A DNA stretch of 64,000 bases from positions 135,315 to 199,314 of the forward strand of contig NZ_RQEY01000015.1 of assembly GCF_004770105.1 (NCBI RefSeq), written 5' to 3'. The translations under genes and the position numbers were made by a program. This stretch comes from Leptospira andrefontaineae (GTDB lineage Bacteria; Spirochaetota; Leptospiria; Leptospirales; Leptospiraceae). The first letter of the stretch is position 1. Each line of letters begins with the position of its first letter. Positions 1-8,320 of this stretch are shown piece after piece. A model generated the notes under the pieces. It saw only the letters and a program-made list of their open reading frames with translations, had not been told where the DNA came from and ran no database searches.

Positions 1-351
1 TATTGGTTAAGTTCCGCTCCTCGAATAGGGGAGAGGGATTGTGGCTAACCTAATGGAATAAATACTTTATTTGGAAATAAATTATTTATTATTAAAACAT
101 AATACACCTAATATTTATTCTTCTCTTCTGAAATTCTATCTATTAAATAAAAAAGACAGACATCTAAATTTAAAAAATGTGAAAAAATTTCGCATAATAT
201 TGTTACGGAAAATTCGTATCTGTCCTTGATCCGTACCTGATTTTATAAAATTTAAAAAAATCTTCCTCCCATCGTCTGAGTTTTTTGAAAAACGAATATA
301 GAAATTAGAATCAAAAAACCGTAATACAAGGGGCCGGTTGGCGGATAGAAA
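1..351. other. Window edge and AT-rich upstream region, no gene assigned
   Basis: No start-to-stop gene is supported here. Two forward frames are open from the edge to stops near 48 and 59, so the first bases may be the tail of a gene that begins outside the window, but too few codons are left to name it. From about 60 to 300 the sequence is very AT-rich with many A and T runs, as expected of a promoter region for the regulator starting at 352. No convincing sigma-70 promoter pair or terminator hairpin was found. Confidence 0.4.
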
Positions 352-969
352 ATGGAAAAAGTTAAAATCGCTATAGTTGAAGACAATTTCGAGTTTGCTC
401 ATAACTGTGCAAACACTCTCTCTGTAATGGAAGAAGTGGATCAGGTTGAAGTATTTTCTTCCACCGAAGATCTATCACAAAATCACCGGGATAAATTTGA
501 TCTTGTATTTATGGACATTGTTCTTCCTGGAAAATCTGGGATTGATTATATAAAAGAAAGATCAGAGTTTGATAATGATCCAAAATACATTATGCTTTCC
601 ACGTTAGACACGGACGATGCTTTGTTACAGGCTATGAAGGCGGGTGCGGTTGGATTCGTTCTCAAAAAAGATCTGAAAGATATAAAAGAAGTAGCGAGGA
701 TGGTGATGAAAGAAGGAGGAATACTTTCTCCAGGCGCGGCAGCGAAAGTAATTTCTTTTTTCAGAAAACCTTTGATCAAAGAAACACATTCTTTAACTCC
801 AAGAGAAAAAGAAATTTTGAATCATATCATCAACGGTTATAGAACTAAGGAGATAGCGCGTAACTTTGGAACGAAAGAAGGTACTGTCCGGATCCAGATC
901 AAAAGTATTTTCAAAAAATTACAAGTGAACTCAAGGGTGGATCTGGTTCGCAAGTATTCTCGTTTCTAA
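352..969 (+). CDS. NarL/FixJ-type response regulator, LuxR HTH output
   Basis: A 205-aa two-domain response regulator. The receiver domain spans about residues 1-125, with acidic pocket Glu10-Asp11, likely phospho-acceptor Asp55 in FMDIVLPG, the switch residue in MLSTLD and the conserved lysine in FVLKKD. The C-terminal GerE/LuxR helix-turn-helix lies at about 145-203 (LTPREKEIL, YRTKEIA, GTVRIQIKSIF). It should bind DNA when phosphorylated by a sensor kinase. No histidine kinase is adjacent, so it is an orphan and its partner is unknown. The ATG at 352 gives a normal receiver N terminus (MEKVKIAIVEDN). Length and domain order are typical of the family; the target genes cannot be inferred. 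Confidence 0.93.
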   Translation: MEKVKIAIVEDNFEFAHNCANTLSVMEEVDQVEVFSSTEDLSQNHRDKFDLVFMDIVLPGKSGIDYIKERSEFDNDPKYIMLSTLDTDDALLQAMKAGAVGFVLKKDLKDIKEVARMVMKEGGILSPGAAAKVISFFRKPLIKETHSLTPREKEILNHIINGYRTKEIARNFGTKEGTVRIQIKSIFKKLQVNSRVDLVRKYSRF

Positions 970-1121
970 AAATTTCACTAATCCAAAGTATCTAATTTTA
1001 CTGTGACAGTTAGCATTAGTTTTTGCGACATGGAAAGATTAGTTTTATAGGAGTTCGTAATAAAAACTTAGCTAATTTAAAATAATAAGGAAACTTGCTT
1101 TCATCGGATTGTTACTAGTGT

Positions 1122-1766
1122 ATGGTATACGACATGATGGAGATCCGAGAAACGGAATGGTCCGAAGCTCTGGCTCGTCTCGCTGTGGTAGTATCGACTT
1201 ACAAACATGTTGGAAGTACTACAGACCAAGTCTTTCTGGCTTGCGAGTCATTATGGGCGGATTGGGACGACTTCGAGCCTACTGGGCCTGATTGGCTGCA
1301 AGGTTTCGAGGAATCCATGGATGAGGGAGAAATGCAATATGCTGCAACCTCCTTTTCACAAGTAAGATCCTTGTTGAGAGAAAAATTAGACGAAGTTAAT
1401 CATACATTCGAGAACGGAGATGATTCTGCGATAGGTGGTTTGATCTTAGAATTGTCTGACGGAATATATTCTTTATTAAACGGACCGGAAGAACCGGATA
1501 AAACTGTAGAATCTATACTCATAGAAGCAGAAAAACTTTTAGAAATACTTTTAGAGTCCAATGATCTCAAATTCCCTGAAGATGAAAATTTATCTTCTAT
1601 CGATTTGGAACTGATTTCTGATCTAGGAGAAAGGGAAATTTTAAGAGAATTGATCTCTGCATTTGAATCAGCAGTAGAATCCAAACAAAACGGAAAAGCG
1701 TTATATCTATTGATGTCCAGGATCTTTATAGTTCACTGGAGTTTTTATAGATTGAGAGTGGCTTAA
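1122..1766 (+). CDS. Conserved-looking acidic hypothetical protein
   Basis: A 214-aa, strongly acidic, soluble protein that I do not recognise. It has no signal peptide and no membrane segment. The middle (about residues 65-190) is rich in Leu, Glu, Ile and Ser and looks mostly alpha-helical, resembling a helical bundle or scaffold rather than an enzyme. Three ATG codons (1122, 1134, 1137) compete as start and none has a good Shine-Dalgarno; the first is used. It is monocistronic: regulator upstream on the same strand with a gap of about 150 bases, and a minus-strand gene converging 16 bases after its stop. Confidence 0.7.
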   Translation: MVYDMMEIRETEWSEALARLAVVVSTYKHVGSTTDQVFLACESLWADWDDFEPTGPDWLQGFEESMDEGEMQYAATSFSQVRSLLREKLDEVNHTFENGDDSAIGGLILELSDGIYSLLNGPEEPDKTVESILIEAEKLLEILLESNDLKFPEDENLSSIDLELISDLGEREILRELISAFESAVESKQNGKALYLLMSRIFIVHWSFYRLRVA

Positions 1767-1782
1767 TTATAAATTTCTAATT

Positions 1783-2493
1783 TTATCCGCGCTTTCTTTT
1801 TACATCCGCCGATAATCTAATATCTTCTCTTAAATTTTCTGCCTCTTGTTGGGAGATCCCCACTTGATCTAACATGAATGTTTCGAATTTTTTTCTCCAA
1901 ATTTCCAGATCTTCTTCTCCATTTAGTTTTGGAACGTAAAATGGTTCCGAAATAAAGAACTCTGCTTTTGAGAATAATTTTGGGACTGGTGTCCTATCCC
2001 AACTTTGTACAATCCTATAATGATCATATTTAGCATAATAAGATAAGATCGGAAATCCGGTCATGGAAGCTAATTGTATGATCCCTGGTTTGAGGGTGTA
2101 AACTGGGCCAGTGGGGCCATCAGGAGTGATCAGGCTGATACTTCCTTTTTTGGCATCTTGGACCAAAGCCTTTAATGCAGCAGCTCCTCCTCTTTTGCTA
2201 GAACCTCTTTTGGGTTTCATGCCAAAATGTGAGATTACTCTAGTGGCTAATTCTCCGTCCTTGGATTGAGAAGCCATGGGGACCACTTCTAAACCGTAAC
2301 GTTTTACATAAAATTTATATGTGAAATCAATGACGAATGGGATTTGATTATGCCAAAGTGCTAAGAGGAATCCATGTCTTTGGAGAAGTAACTCTTCCGC
2401 TTTTTTCGGGACATGTATTTCAGTCCAACGAACAGTCATATAAATAATTTTTAATATTGTAGTGGCGATGAAGGAAGAAACCGCGATCTTCAT
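1783..2493 (-). CDS. DUF374-type lysophospholipid acyltransferase
   Basis: A 236-aa protein of the DUF374 family, related to the LPLAT/lauroyl acyltransferases that move acyl chains onto membrane lipids or lipid A. An N-terminal hydrophobic segment (about residues 5-20) should anchor it to the inner membrane. Family signatures are LALWHNQ (catalytic His, near 47), SQSKDGE, a glycine/serine-rich RGSSKRGG segment and TPDGPTGP. The ATG overlaps the last bases of the upstream membrane-protein gene (2490-2846) by 4 nt, so the two are translationally coupled. The exact lipid substrate cannot be read from sequence; a role in outer-membrane lipid modification is inferred from the family. Confidence 0.88.
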   Translation of the reverse strand: MKIAVSSFIATTILKIIYMTVRWTEIHVPKKAEELLLQRHGFLLALWHNQIPFVIDFTYKFYVKRYGLEVVPMASQSKDGELATRVISHFGMKPKRGSSKRGGAAALKALVQDAKKGSISLITPDGPTGPVYTLKPGIIQLASMTGFPILSYYAKYDHYRIVQSWDRTPVPKLFSKAEFFISEPFYVPKLNGEEDLEIWRKKFETFMLDQVGISQQEAENLREDIRLSADVKRKRG

Positions 2494-2846
2494 GATCGAT
2501 TTCTTCCTTGGAAAAAAGGTAATAAAAAGAGCCAGATAGAGGATAGTGCAAGCCCCACACTTTCTTTAAACCCTTCGGAATCAAGATCCGGCTTAGGATT
2601 GTCTAGGAAATTATAGAATCCCCAAACAAAATACCCTATACCGATCGATTTCCCGATACCTGCGATTAAGATCCTTCTGCCCGGATCATGAAAGAAAGAA
2701 GACCATTCCGTCGAATACAAGAGACTTACCGTTAAATAAGTCGGGATCCAAACTTGTGGTTCCGACTTAATATAACTTAGACCTGCAAATACGATCCAGG
2801 TAATTACGGTTAGAAACCTAAAAAAACCGGATAGTTTCTTTTTCAT
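2490..2846 (-). CDS. Small integral membrane protein, function unknown
   Basis: A 118-aa protein with three or four hydrophobic segments (about residues 8-25, 35-50, 60-80 and 98-113) and a lysine-rich N terminus, so it should sit in the inner membrane. No family recognised. It lies between the FAD-linked oxidase gene (4-nt gap upstream) and the DUF374 acyltransferase (4-nt overlap downstream), within one minus-strand transcription unit beginning at ppk1. The coupling to the acyltransferase suggests a joint membrane-lipid role, but that is only inference. Confidence 0.72.
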   Translation of the reverse strand: MKKKLSGFFRFLTVITWIVFAGLSYIKSEPQVWIPTYLTVSLLYSTEWSSFFHDPGRRILIAGIGKSIGIGYFVWGFYNFLDNPKPDLDSEGFKESVGLALSSIWLFLLPFFQGRNRS

Positions 2847-2850
2847 GGCT

Positions 2851-4269
2851 TTAAGGTAGAATTTTCCCCGGATTCAAAAGATTTTTAGGATCTAAAGCCT
2901 TCTTGATCATTCTCATTACTTCTATCTCCGCAGTAGAGCGAGAAAAATGTAAAAAGTCCTTTTTCAAAAGGCCAATCCCATGTTCCGCACTAATTGATCC
3001 ATGATGTTTTTGTAATAGTTCAAACATGGAAGGATCTACTTTTTTACACTGAGAGAAAAACTCCGCATCGGAAAGATCCTTAGGTTTTACTATATTTAAG
3101 TGAAGATTTCCATCACCAATATGGCCGAAAAGTGCGATCTCAAAACCAGGATATTTAGAGGAAAGTAAAGACTGCATATCATCCAAGAAAGGATTCATAT
3201 TTCGAAGAGGGAGGGATATATCGTTTTTATGAACTGTGTAATCTATAGAAATAGATTCGCTGATACCTTCTCTATACTTCCAAAAGGTTTCCGCTTGTCT
3301 GGAGTTTTGAGCTAAACTTCCATCTGTAACATAACCTTTTTCCATAATGGTTTCTAAAAAGGAGAATAGTTTTTCATCGTCGGATTCTTCAGTGATCTCG
3401 AATTCCATTAAAACATAGTACGGACTCACTTCCGAAAATGGATCAGGAACATGTAAGTGATCCATCACCTTGTCCAAACAATATTTGGTCAGAAACTCGA
3501 ATGCCAGAATAGGTAAGGACATATTGTGAGTTTCTTTAAATAATTCTAATATAGAAGGGAAATCAGGAACCGCTGTGAAAAGTATACGATTGTCTGCAGG
3601 CTTTTTGGTTAGTTTTAAAGTACATTCGGTGATAATCCCCAATGTCCCTTCGGAACCTATGAATAGATGTTTAAGATCATAACCTGTATTGTTTTTCAGG
3701 ATCTCACCGTTAAATTCCAGGATCTCTCCTGTTCCTGTAACTACTTTCAGACCCAAAACCCATTGGCGGATCAATCCATAGTGAACTACTCTGACCCCAC
3801 CTGCGTTAGTCGCTATGTTCCCGCCTATATGAGAGGAACCTGTGGCTGCAAAATCTACAGGGAAATAAAAACCTCGTTCTTCCGCTTCTTTGTGCAGATT
3901 TTTAGTGATCATTCCTGCTTGTACGGTTAAGGATCCGAAAAATGGGTCAAAATCCAAAACCTGATCCATCTTTGTGAGAGAGATCACTATTTCCCCTGAT
4001 TTAGCTACTGCTCCACCTGCGTAACCGGTTCTTCCTCCGGACGGAACGATCTTTATATCGTTCTCGAACGCGAATTTTACAATTTCTGAAACTTCTTGGG
4101 TATTTTTAGGGAATGTTAGAATTTCGTAATCCGGAACATATACTTTTGTTCTGTCTGTTCCGAAAGAAAGGAATGTCGCCTGATCCATTTGGGTTTCATC
4201 TTTGAAAAAAACCCTTTCTTCTCCCAACAGGGATTTGAGTTTGTTTTTATTATCTTGGCTAATACTCAT
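2851..4269 (-). CDS. FAD-binding oxidoreductase, GlcD / D-lactate dehydrogenase type
   Basis: A 472-aa flavoprotein of the FAD-linked oxidase family (GlcD, D-2-hydroxyacid and D-lactate dehydrogenases), which oxidises a 2-hydroxy acid to a 2-keto acid. The PCMH-type FAD domain is at about residues 45-225, with the FAD pyrophosphate motif PSGGRTGYAGG and a second glycine-rich motif GGNIATNAGG. The C-terminal substrate domain carries HIGDGNLHLN and SAEHGIG, the His/Glu motifs typical of the family. The ATG at 4269 starts 2 nt after the ppk1 stop, so the two genes are probably cotranscribed. No separate iron-sulphur subunit (GlcF) is nearby. D-lactate is a likely substrate, but D-2-hydroxyglutarate or glycolate fit equally well. 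Confidence 0.92.
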   Translation of the reverse strand: MSISQDNKNKLKSLLGEERVFFKDETQMDQATFLSFGTDRTKVYVPDYEILTFPKNTQEVSEIVKFAFENDIKIVPSGGRTGYAGGAVAKSGEIVISLTKMDQVLDFDPFFGSLTVQAGMITKNLHKEAEERGFYFPVDFAATGSSHIGGNIATNAGGVRVVHYGLIRQWVLGLKVVTGTGEILEFNGEILKNNTGYDLKHLFIGSEGTLGIITECTLKLTKKPADNRILFTAVPDFPSILELFKETHNMSLPILAFEFLTKYCLDKVMDHLHVPDPFSEVSPYYVLMEFEITEESDDEKLFSFLETIMEKGYVTDGSLAQNSRQAETFWKYREGISESISIDYTVHKNDISLPLRNMNPFLDDMQSLLSSKYPGFEIALFGHIGDGNLHLNIVKPKDLSDAEFFSQCKKVDPSMFELLQKHHGSISAEHGIGLLKKDFLHFSRSTAEIEVMRMIKKALDPKNLLNPGKILP

Positions 4270-4271
4270 AT

Positions 4272-6401
4272 TTATTCCGTGAAGTTCATTCTTTCGATCT
4301 GGCTATCCACAGGCTTCTCGCCTTCCACTCTTTCTCTTTTACGATAGATCCCATCCGAAGAAAGTAGTCTGGCTTTTACATTATCCCTGATCTGAACATC
4401 TAAGATCTTTTTGATCCTATCCTTATTCTTCGCATCTAATATAGGAAATAATACCTCGATCCTTCTTTCGAAGTTTCTAGGCATACAGTCCGCAGAAGCG
4501 AGGAAAATACTTTCTTCTCCGCCTGAAAGGAAATAATAGATACGTGTATGCTCTAAAAATCTACCTACGATGGATATCACTGTAATATTTTCCGAGATTC
4601 CAGGGAGGCCAGGTTTTAAACAACAGATCCCTCTGATAATCAGCTCAATGATCACTCCAGCTCGACTAGCATTATACATTGCTAATATAATATGAGGATC
4701 AACTAAGCTGTTCATTTTGAAAATGATACGTGCAGGTTTTCCTGCTTTTGCATTTTCGGTCTCTTTTTCGATTAGAGCTAAAAAGACGGTCTTTAGATTA
4801 TGCGGAGAAGCAGCCAGCTTGTTCAAGTATGGCATCTTAGCATAACTGGTGATCGTATTAAAGATTGTAGAAACATCTTCGGTAATATCTTTGTTTACTG
4901 TGAAAAAACTTAGGTCGGTATAATATTTACTGGTTGTGGAGTTATAATTTCCGGTCCCAAGATGTACATAACGTACTAGATGTTCTTCCTCTCTTCTTAC
5001 GATTAGAAGCATCTTACTATGGATCTTGAGTCCTACTACTCCATATACTACGTGAACCCCTCTTTCTTCCAATTTCTGGGCCCATTTGATATTTCGTTCT
5101 TCGTCGAACCTTGCTTTTAACTCTACAAGTACTGTGACCTGTTTTCCGTTTTCTGCGGCCTGTCCTAAATATTGGATAATAGGCGAATCCCCACTTGTCC
5201 GATATAAGGTCATCTTGATCCCAAGAACTTTCGGGTCCTCGCTGGAAATCCTAAGTAGATCTTCGATTGCGCCGAAAGATTGGTAAGGGTGATGCAATAA
5301 TCTATCTTTCTTTTTGATAGCGTCGAAAATTTTCTCAGGAGATTCGAATTTGAGAGTGGTCTTCTGTTGGAAGAATGTATATTTGAACTTGGAAGTATGC
5401 TCCAAACCGTAAAAATACATTGTATCACTAATATTTAATATAGAGGATACATCGAAAATTTCATGGTCTTGCAGTTCCATGAGTTCTTTTAAAGTATTTC
5501 GTACGAAAGAAGAAGTCCCTTCGTAAATGTCCATCCTGACCGCGTCTCCCCAGATACGGTTCCGGATCTCTTTTTTCATAGTGATGAGTAGGTCTTTTAC
5601 GGAAGCTTCTTCGTCTATGGAGATGTCTGCGTCCCTTAAGATCCGGAAAGGATATACTTCTTTTACCGTCATTCCATAGAATAAGTCATCCACATGCAGC
5701 TTGATGATCTCTTCCAGAGGGAAAAATCTTCTAGTCTTACCTTCTCCCTTGAGTTGTAAGAACCTTGGTAATACGGATGGCACTTGCACTACCGCGAACA
5801 GATCTTTTTTAAGTCCTGTTTTTTCATCGTCCGCAGTGAGAACGATCGCTAAGTTTAAGGATTTATTAAGTATATGAGGAAATGGGTGAGACGGATCTAT
5901 AGAAAGTGGAGTTAAGATCGGAGAAACATCTTCTTTATAATAATGTTTGATATCTTCTATTTCATTTTTATTTAATTCATCAGGATTTAAGATGAGATGG
6001 ATCCCATTCTCTTTCATCTGTTCCAGGGTTTGGTTCAATGTTTCGTATTGAACATTTACGAAACTTCTTACCTTATTGGATAAGTCGGTTAAGATCTCAG
6101 AAGCCCTTTGGCCGTTCAGACTTTTTTCGTCGTTCCCTTCGGCTAATATATTTCGCAAACCTGCGACTCGAACCATATAGAACTCGTCCAAATTTGATTC
6201 AGTGATACATAAAAATTTCAGACGTTCGAGAAGAGGATTTTCAGGATCGTTGGCTTCTTCTAAAACCCGTTTGTTAAAATCCACCCAGGAAAGTTCTCGA
6301 TCAAAAAAGATATCGGAGTTACCGATATGGATCGGTCCCTTGTTTCCATTTCCTCCACTTCCTAAGGTTTGGGTTTCGGGAGATTTGATCTTTTGGGCCA
6401 C
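4272..6401 (-). CDS. ppk1: Polyphosphate kinase 1
   Basis: Reversible synthesis of inorganic polyphosphate from ATP. The protein shows the full Ppk1 order: N-terminal helical domain opening with FFDRELSWVDFN, the middle head domain (DPSHPFPHI), and two C-terminal phospholipase-D-like domains. The likely phosphohistidine lies in GLKIHSKM and the second essential histidine in LEHTRIYYF; the nucleotide site FHHPYQSF-like region appears as LLHHPYQSF. Two starts are possible: a TTG at 6470 without a Shine-Dalgarno, or a GTG at 6401 preceded by TAGGA 8 nt upstream. I use the GTG, giving 709 aa, close to the usual family length. It heads the minus-strand unit that includes the FAD-linked oxidase. 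Confidence 0.95.
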   Translation of the reverse strand: MAQKIKSPETQTLGSGGNGNKGPIHIGNSDIFFDRELSWVDFNKRVLEEANDPENPLLERLKFLCITESNLDEFYMVRVAGLRNILAEGNDEKSLNGQRASEILTDLSNKVRSFVNVQYETLNQTLEQMKENGIHLILNPDELNKNEIEDIKHYYKEDVSPILTPLSIDPSHPFPHILNKSLNLAIVLTADDEKTGLKKDLFAVVQVPSVLPRFLQLKGEGKTRRFFPLEEIIKLHVDDLFYGMTVKEVYPFRILRDADISIDEEASVKDLLITMKKEIRNRIWGDAVRMDIYEGTSSFVRNTLKELMELQDHEIFDVSSILNISDTMYFYGLEHTSKFKYTFFQQKTTLKFESPEKIFDAIKKKDRLLHHPYQSFGAIEDLLRISSEDPKVLGIKMTLYRTSGDSPIIQYLGQAAENGKQVTVLVELKARFDEERNIKWAQKLEERGVHVVYGVVGLKIHSKMLLIVRREEEHLVRYVHLGTGNYNSTTSKYYTDLSFFTVNKDITEDVSTIFNTITSYAKMPYLNKLAASPHNLKTVFLALIEKETENAKAGKPARIIFKMNSLVDPHIILAMYNASRAGVIIELIIRGICCLKPGLPGISENITVISIVGRFLEHTRIYYFLSGGEESIFLASADCMPRNFERRIEVLFPILDAKNKDRIKKILDVQIRDNVKARLLSSDGIYRKRERVEGEKPVDSQIERMNFTE

Positions 6402-6513
6402 TGATTTAGTCCTACTTTCTTCTGGTTTAAAATGGACGGGTCGAGAGTCAAGTCTGCTTTTCAGGGCCAAGGAAGCGGAAGATCCTCAGATAAACCGCTC
6501 CTATTTGATTTTG

Positions 6514-6951
6514 TTAAACTATCAGTTTTCCTACTTTTCTTTCATCTACCAGATAAGGATTTTGAATATCTTGAGATTTAGAGATCCAAACCTTTCCAGT
6601 TTTGGGACAGATAAAAGAATAGAATTCAAACTTGGGTGCTATTTCTTTTAAGGAAGAACATAATTCCGAATATAAGAATTCTTGCTCTTCTCTTGAGCCT
6701 GCCTTTTCCAATAATTCTGCAAAGGTCAATGACTTAGCATATTTGATCCTTTCTTCGAATGAACTTTCTTTGGCTCTACGGATCATACCGGAGAGTCCTT
6801 TCGGATTTGTTCTTTTATCATTACCAGAAAGTAATTGTTCATGAAATACTGTAAGTCTTTGGAATAATCTCAACTCGGACGATTCCGCAGCTATCGGAGC
6901 GGAAACTGAAACCACGGAGGCCGCGGCTATATATGCGAATACGTTGCGCAT
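6514..6951 (-). CDS. Secreted hypothetical protein
   Basis: A 145-aa protein with a signal peptide (MRNVFAYIAAASVVSVSAPIAA, cleavage likely after Ala-Ala near residue 22) and no lipobox, so it should be periplasmic. The mature part is charged and probably helical, with two cysteines (about 105 and 127: SELCSS and FICPKTG) that could pair. The start is well supported: AGGAG lies 6 nt before the ATG at 6951. No domain recognised. It is followed 112 nt later by ppk1 in the same direction, and preceded by another small exported protein with a 45-nt gap, so cotranscription is plausible. Confidence 0.75.
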   Translation of the reverse strand: MRNVFAYIAAASVVSVSAPIAAESSELRLFQRLTVFHEQLLSGNDKRTNPKGLSGMIRRAKESSFEERIKYAKSLTFAELLEKAGSREEQEFLYSELCSSLKEIAPKFEFYSFICPKTGKVWISKSQDIQNPYLVDERKVGKLIV

Positions 6952-6996
6952 AAAATTCTCCTATATTATAAAAATTAAATATATGCGGAGAATTTT

Positions 6997-7317
6997 CTAA
7001 ATAATAAGTCGGATCGTGTATAAATTGGAATCGAAGGCTGAAATATGTAAGGGCGCTTCCGAATCATAAAAAGAAAGTGTAGATGCGGAACGCGCGAATA
7101 AACCTAAACTTTTCCAATAAGCGGATGTATCCTTGCTTTCTATTCTTTCGGACTCTTTTTCTAAGGCGACTAAGGTAGAAAGAACAGAATGGGAAAGTTC
7201 TAATTGAAAACTTTGTTTAGAATGTTTTGTCCCGAGAAAAGAAGTCACCGTTCCGTTAACAGAAACTGCGAACGAAAAACAGAATACAACTAGTCCAATG
7301 AAGGCCCGAGCAAACAT
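6997..7317 (-). CDS. Small exported hypothetical protein
   Basis: A 106-aa protein with an N-terminal signal-like segment (MFARAFIGLVVFCFSFAVSVNG, cleavage near 20-23). The rest has no recognisable domain and no further membrane segment. The single cysteine lies inside the signal segment and is not in a convincing lipobox. It precedes another exported protein (6514-6951) on the same strand. No clear Shine-Dalgarno precedes the ATG at 7317, so the start is less certain than that of its neighbour. Confidence 0.55.
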   Translation of the reverse strand: MFARAFIGLVVFCFSFAVSVNGTVTSFLGTKHSKQSFQLELSHSVLSTLVALEKESERIESKDTSAYWKSLGLFARSASTLSFYDSEAPLHISAFDSNLYTIRLII

Positions 7318-7398
7318 TTAAATTTGGACCATAGATCTAAGAGAAGGGTTTCCATTTTCTTTTGAAGTAACCAGAATGTTTTCAAATTTTAATATGTA

Positions 7399-7426
7399 TT
7401 GACCTAATCGGATCATTGCTCAAAAT
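7399..7426 (+). promoter_or_regulatory. Candidate sigma-70 promoter close to the dinB-like gene
   Basis: TTGACC (7399-7404) and CAAAAT (7421-7426) are separated by 16 bases. The predicted transcription start would fall at or within a few bases of the ATG at 7433, and no Shine-Dalgarno precedes that ATG, so the transcript might be leaderless. The -10 element is a poor match, so this is tentative. Confidence 0.3.
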
Positions 7427-7432
7427 TTCAGC

Positions 7433-7942
7433 ATGATTGATCCAGAATACTGTGTCGCTATGGCAGAATACAATCGTTGGCAAAACAAATCCTTACTAAA
7501 TGTTTCTGAAAAATTGAAACCAGGTGAATTGGAAGAAGATAAAAAATTATTCTTTGGTTCGATGGCAAAGACATGGAATCATATCATCATGATGGATCTT
7601 TCCTGGTTGGATAGATTTCATTCTAGGCCCATCCAAAAATTGGATTTCCAAGAGATGCAATTTTCCAATCTGACAGAACTCGAAAAACTTAGGACTGAAT
7701 TAGATTCGACGATTTCGGAATGGGTAAAAATCATTACCTCAGAGTGGCTGACAAAGGATCTGAAGTTTTACAGTTACATGTACAAAAAGGAGATTACATT
7801 GCCGATCTGGCTTTTGATCACTCATTTTTTCAATCATCAGACCCATCATCGCAGCCAAATCTCTACTGCATTATTACAGAGCGGACTGGATTACGGAGTC
7901 ACGGATATTCCTTGGAATCCTTTTTATCCAAAATCAAAATAA
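7433..7942 (+). CDS. DinB-family putative metal-dependent protein
   Basis: A 169-aa protein of the DinB/YfiT-like four-helix-bundle superfamily. Members use three histidines to bind a metal and act as thiol-dependent transferases or stress proteins. The expected pattern is seen: NHIIMMD around His50 at the end of helix 2, then FFNHQTHHRSQ near the C-terminal helix. The name DinB here refers to the Bacillus damage-inducible family, not DNA polymerase IV. The protein has a normal length. It lies 16 nt before the SH3 lipoprotein gene on the same strand. The substrate is unknown. Confidence 0.85.
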   Translation: MIDPEYCVAMAEYNRWQNKSLLNVSEKLKPGELEEDKKLFFGSMAKTWNHIIMMDLSWLDRFHSRPIQKLDFQEMQFSNLTELEKLRTELDSTISEWVKIITSEWLTKDLKFYSYMYKKEITLPIWLLITHFFNHQTHHRSQISTALLQSGLDYGVTDIPWNPFYPKSK

Positions 7943-7958
7943 TTTATTCGGTAAACAA

Positions 7959-8279
7959 ATGAAACAGATCTTTGCATTCTTTTTGATATTCATCTCTATT
8001 TCGGTTTGGAATTGTGCCTCGGTAGAAAAGGTAGAGCCTCGTAAAATAGAGAAGGTCATGAAAGTCCATGCGGGAGGAGGTCTTCGTTTGAGGATTTCTC
8101 CTAATATAGAAGCTAAAAAAATAGATTTGGTCCCGGATGGTGACGTAGTCGAAACTTTCGGTGAGACTGGAGAAATAGAGATCCAGGATGGCAAACAAGG
8201 CCGTTGGGTCAAAGTGAAGTGGAAGAAAAAAGAAGGATACGTGTTTGGCGGATTTTTAGAATTTATTAACGTCAAATAA
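7959..8279 (+). CDS. SH3-domain lipoprotein
   Basis: A 106-aa predicted lipoprotein. The signal peptide ends in ISVWNCAS, with the lipidated Cys at residue 19 in a spirochaete-style lipobox. The mature chain looks like a bacterial SH3 (SH3b) domain: LRLRISPN early in the fold and WVKVKWKKKEGYVFGGFLEF at the end, the strand that usually closes SH3b. Such domains bind peptidoglycan or proteins in the periplasm. It follows the DinB-like gene by 16 nt and may share its transcript. No enzymatic residues are seen. Confidence 0.85.
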   Translation: MKQIFAFFLIFISISVWNCASVEKVEPRKIEKVMKVHAGGGLRLRISPNIEAKKIDLVPDGDVVETFGETGEIEIQDGKQGRWVKVKWKKKEGYVFGGFLEFINVK

Positions 8280-8320
8280 CTTTATATTTTTTGAATATTC
8301 TCCTGACTTAAGGAATTCCA

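Noticed and set aside
136..402. Minus-strand reading frame of 88 codons upstream of the response regulator
   Set aside because: Low-complexity, Phe/Asn-rich translation from AT-rich promoter DNA, overlaps the start of a clear gene, no ribosome binding site.
1000..1010. ACTGT-G-ACAGT dyad upstream of the gene at 1122
   Set aside because: Only 5-bp arms with no second copy nearby; too short to claim an operator.
1109..1291. Small plus-strand reading frame overlapping the hypothetical gene at 1122
   Set aside because: Different frame within a longer plausible coding region; no independent start signal.
6202..6651. Plus-strand frame of 149 codons over ppk1 and the exported protein
   Set aside because: It is antisense to ppk1 and the next gene, with composition of a shadow frame.
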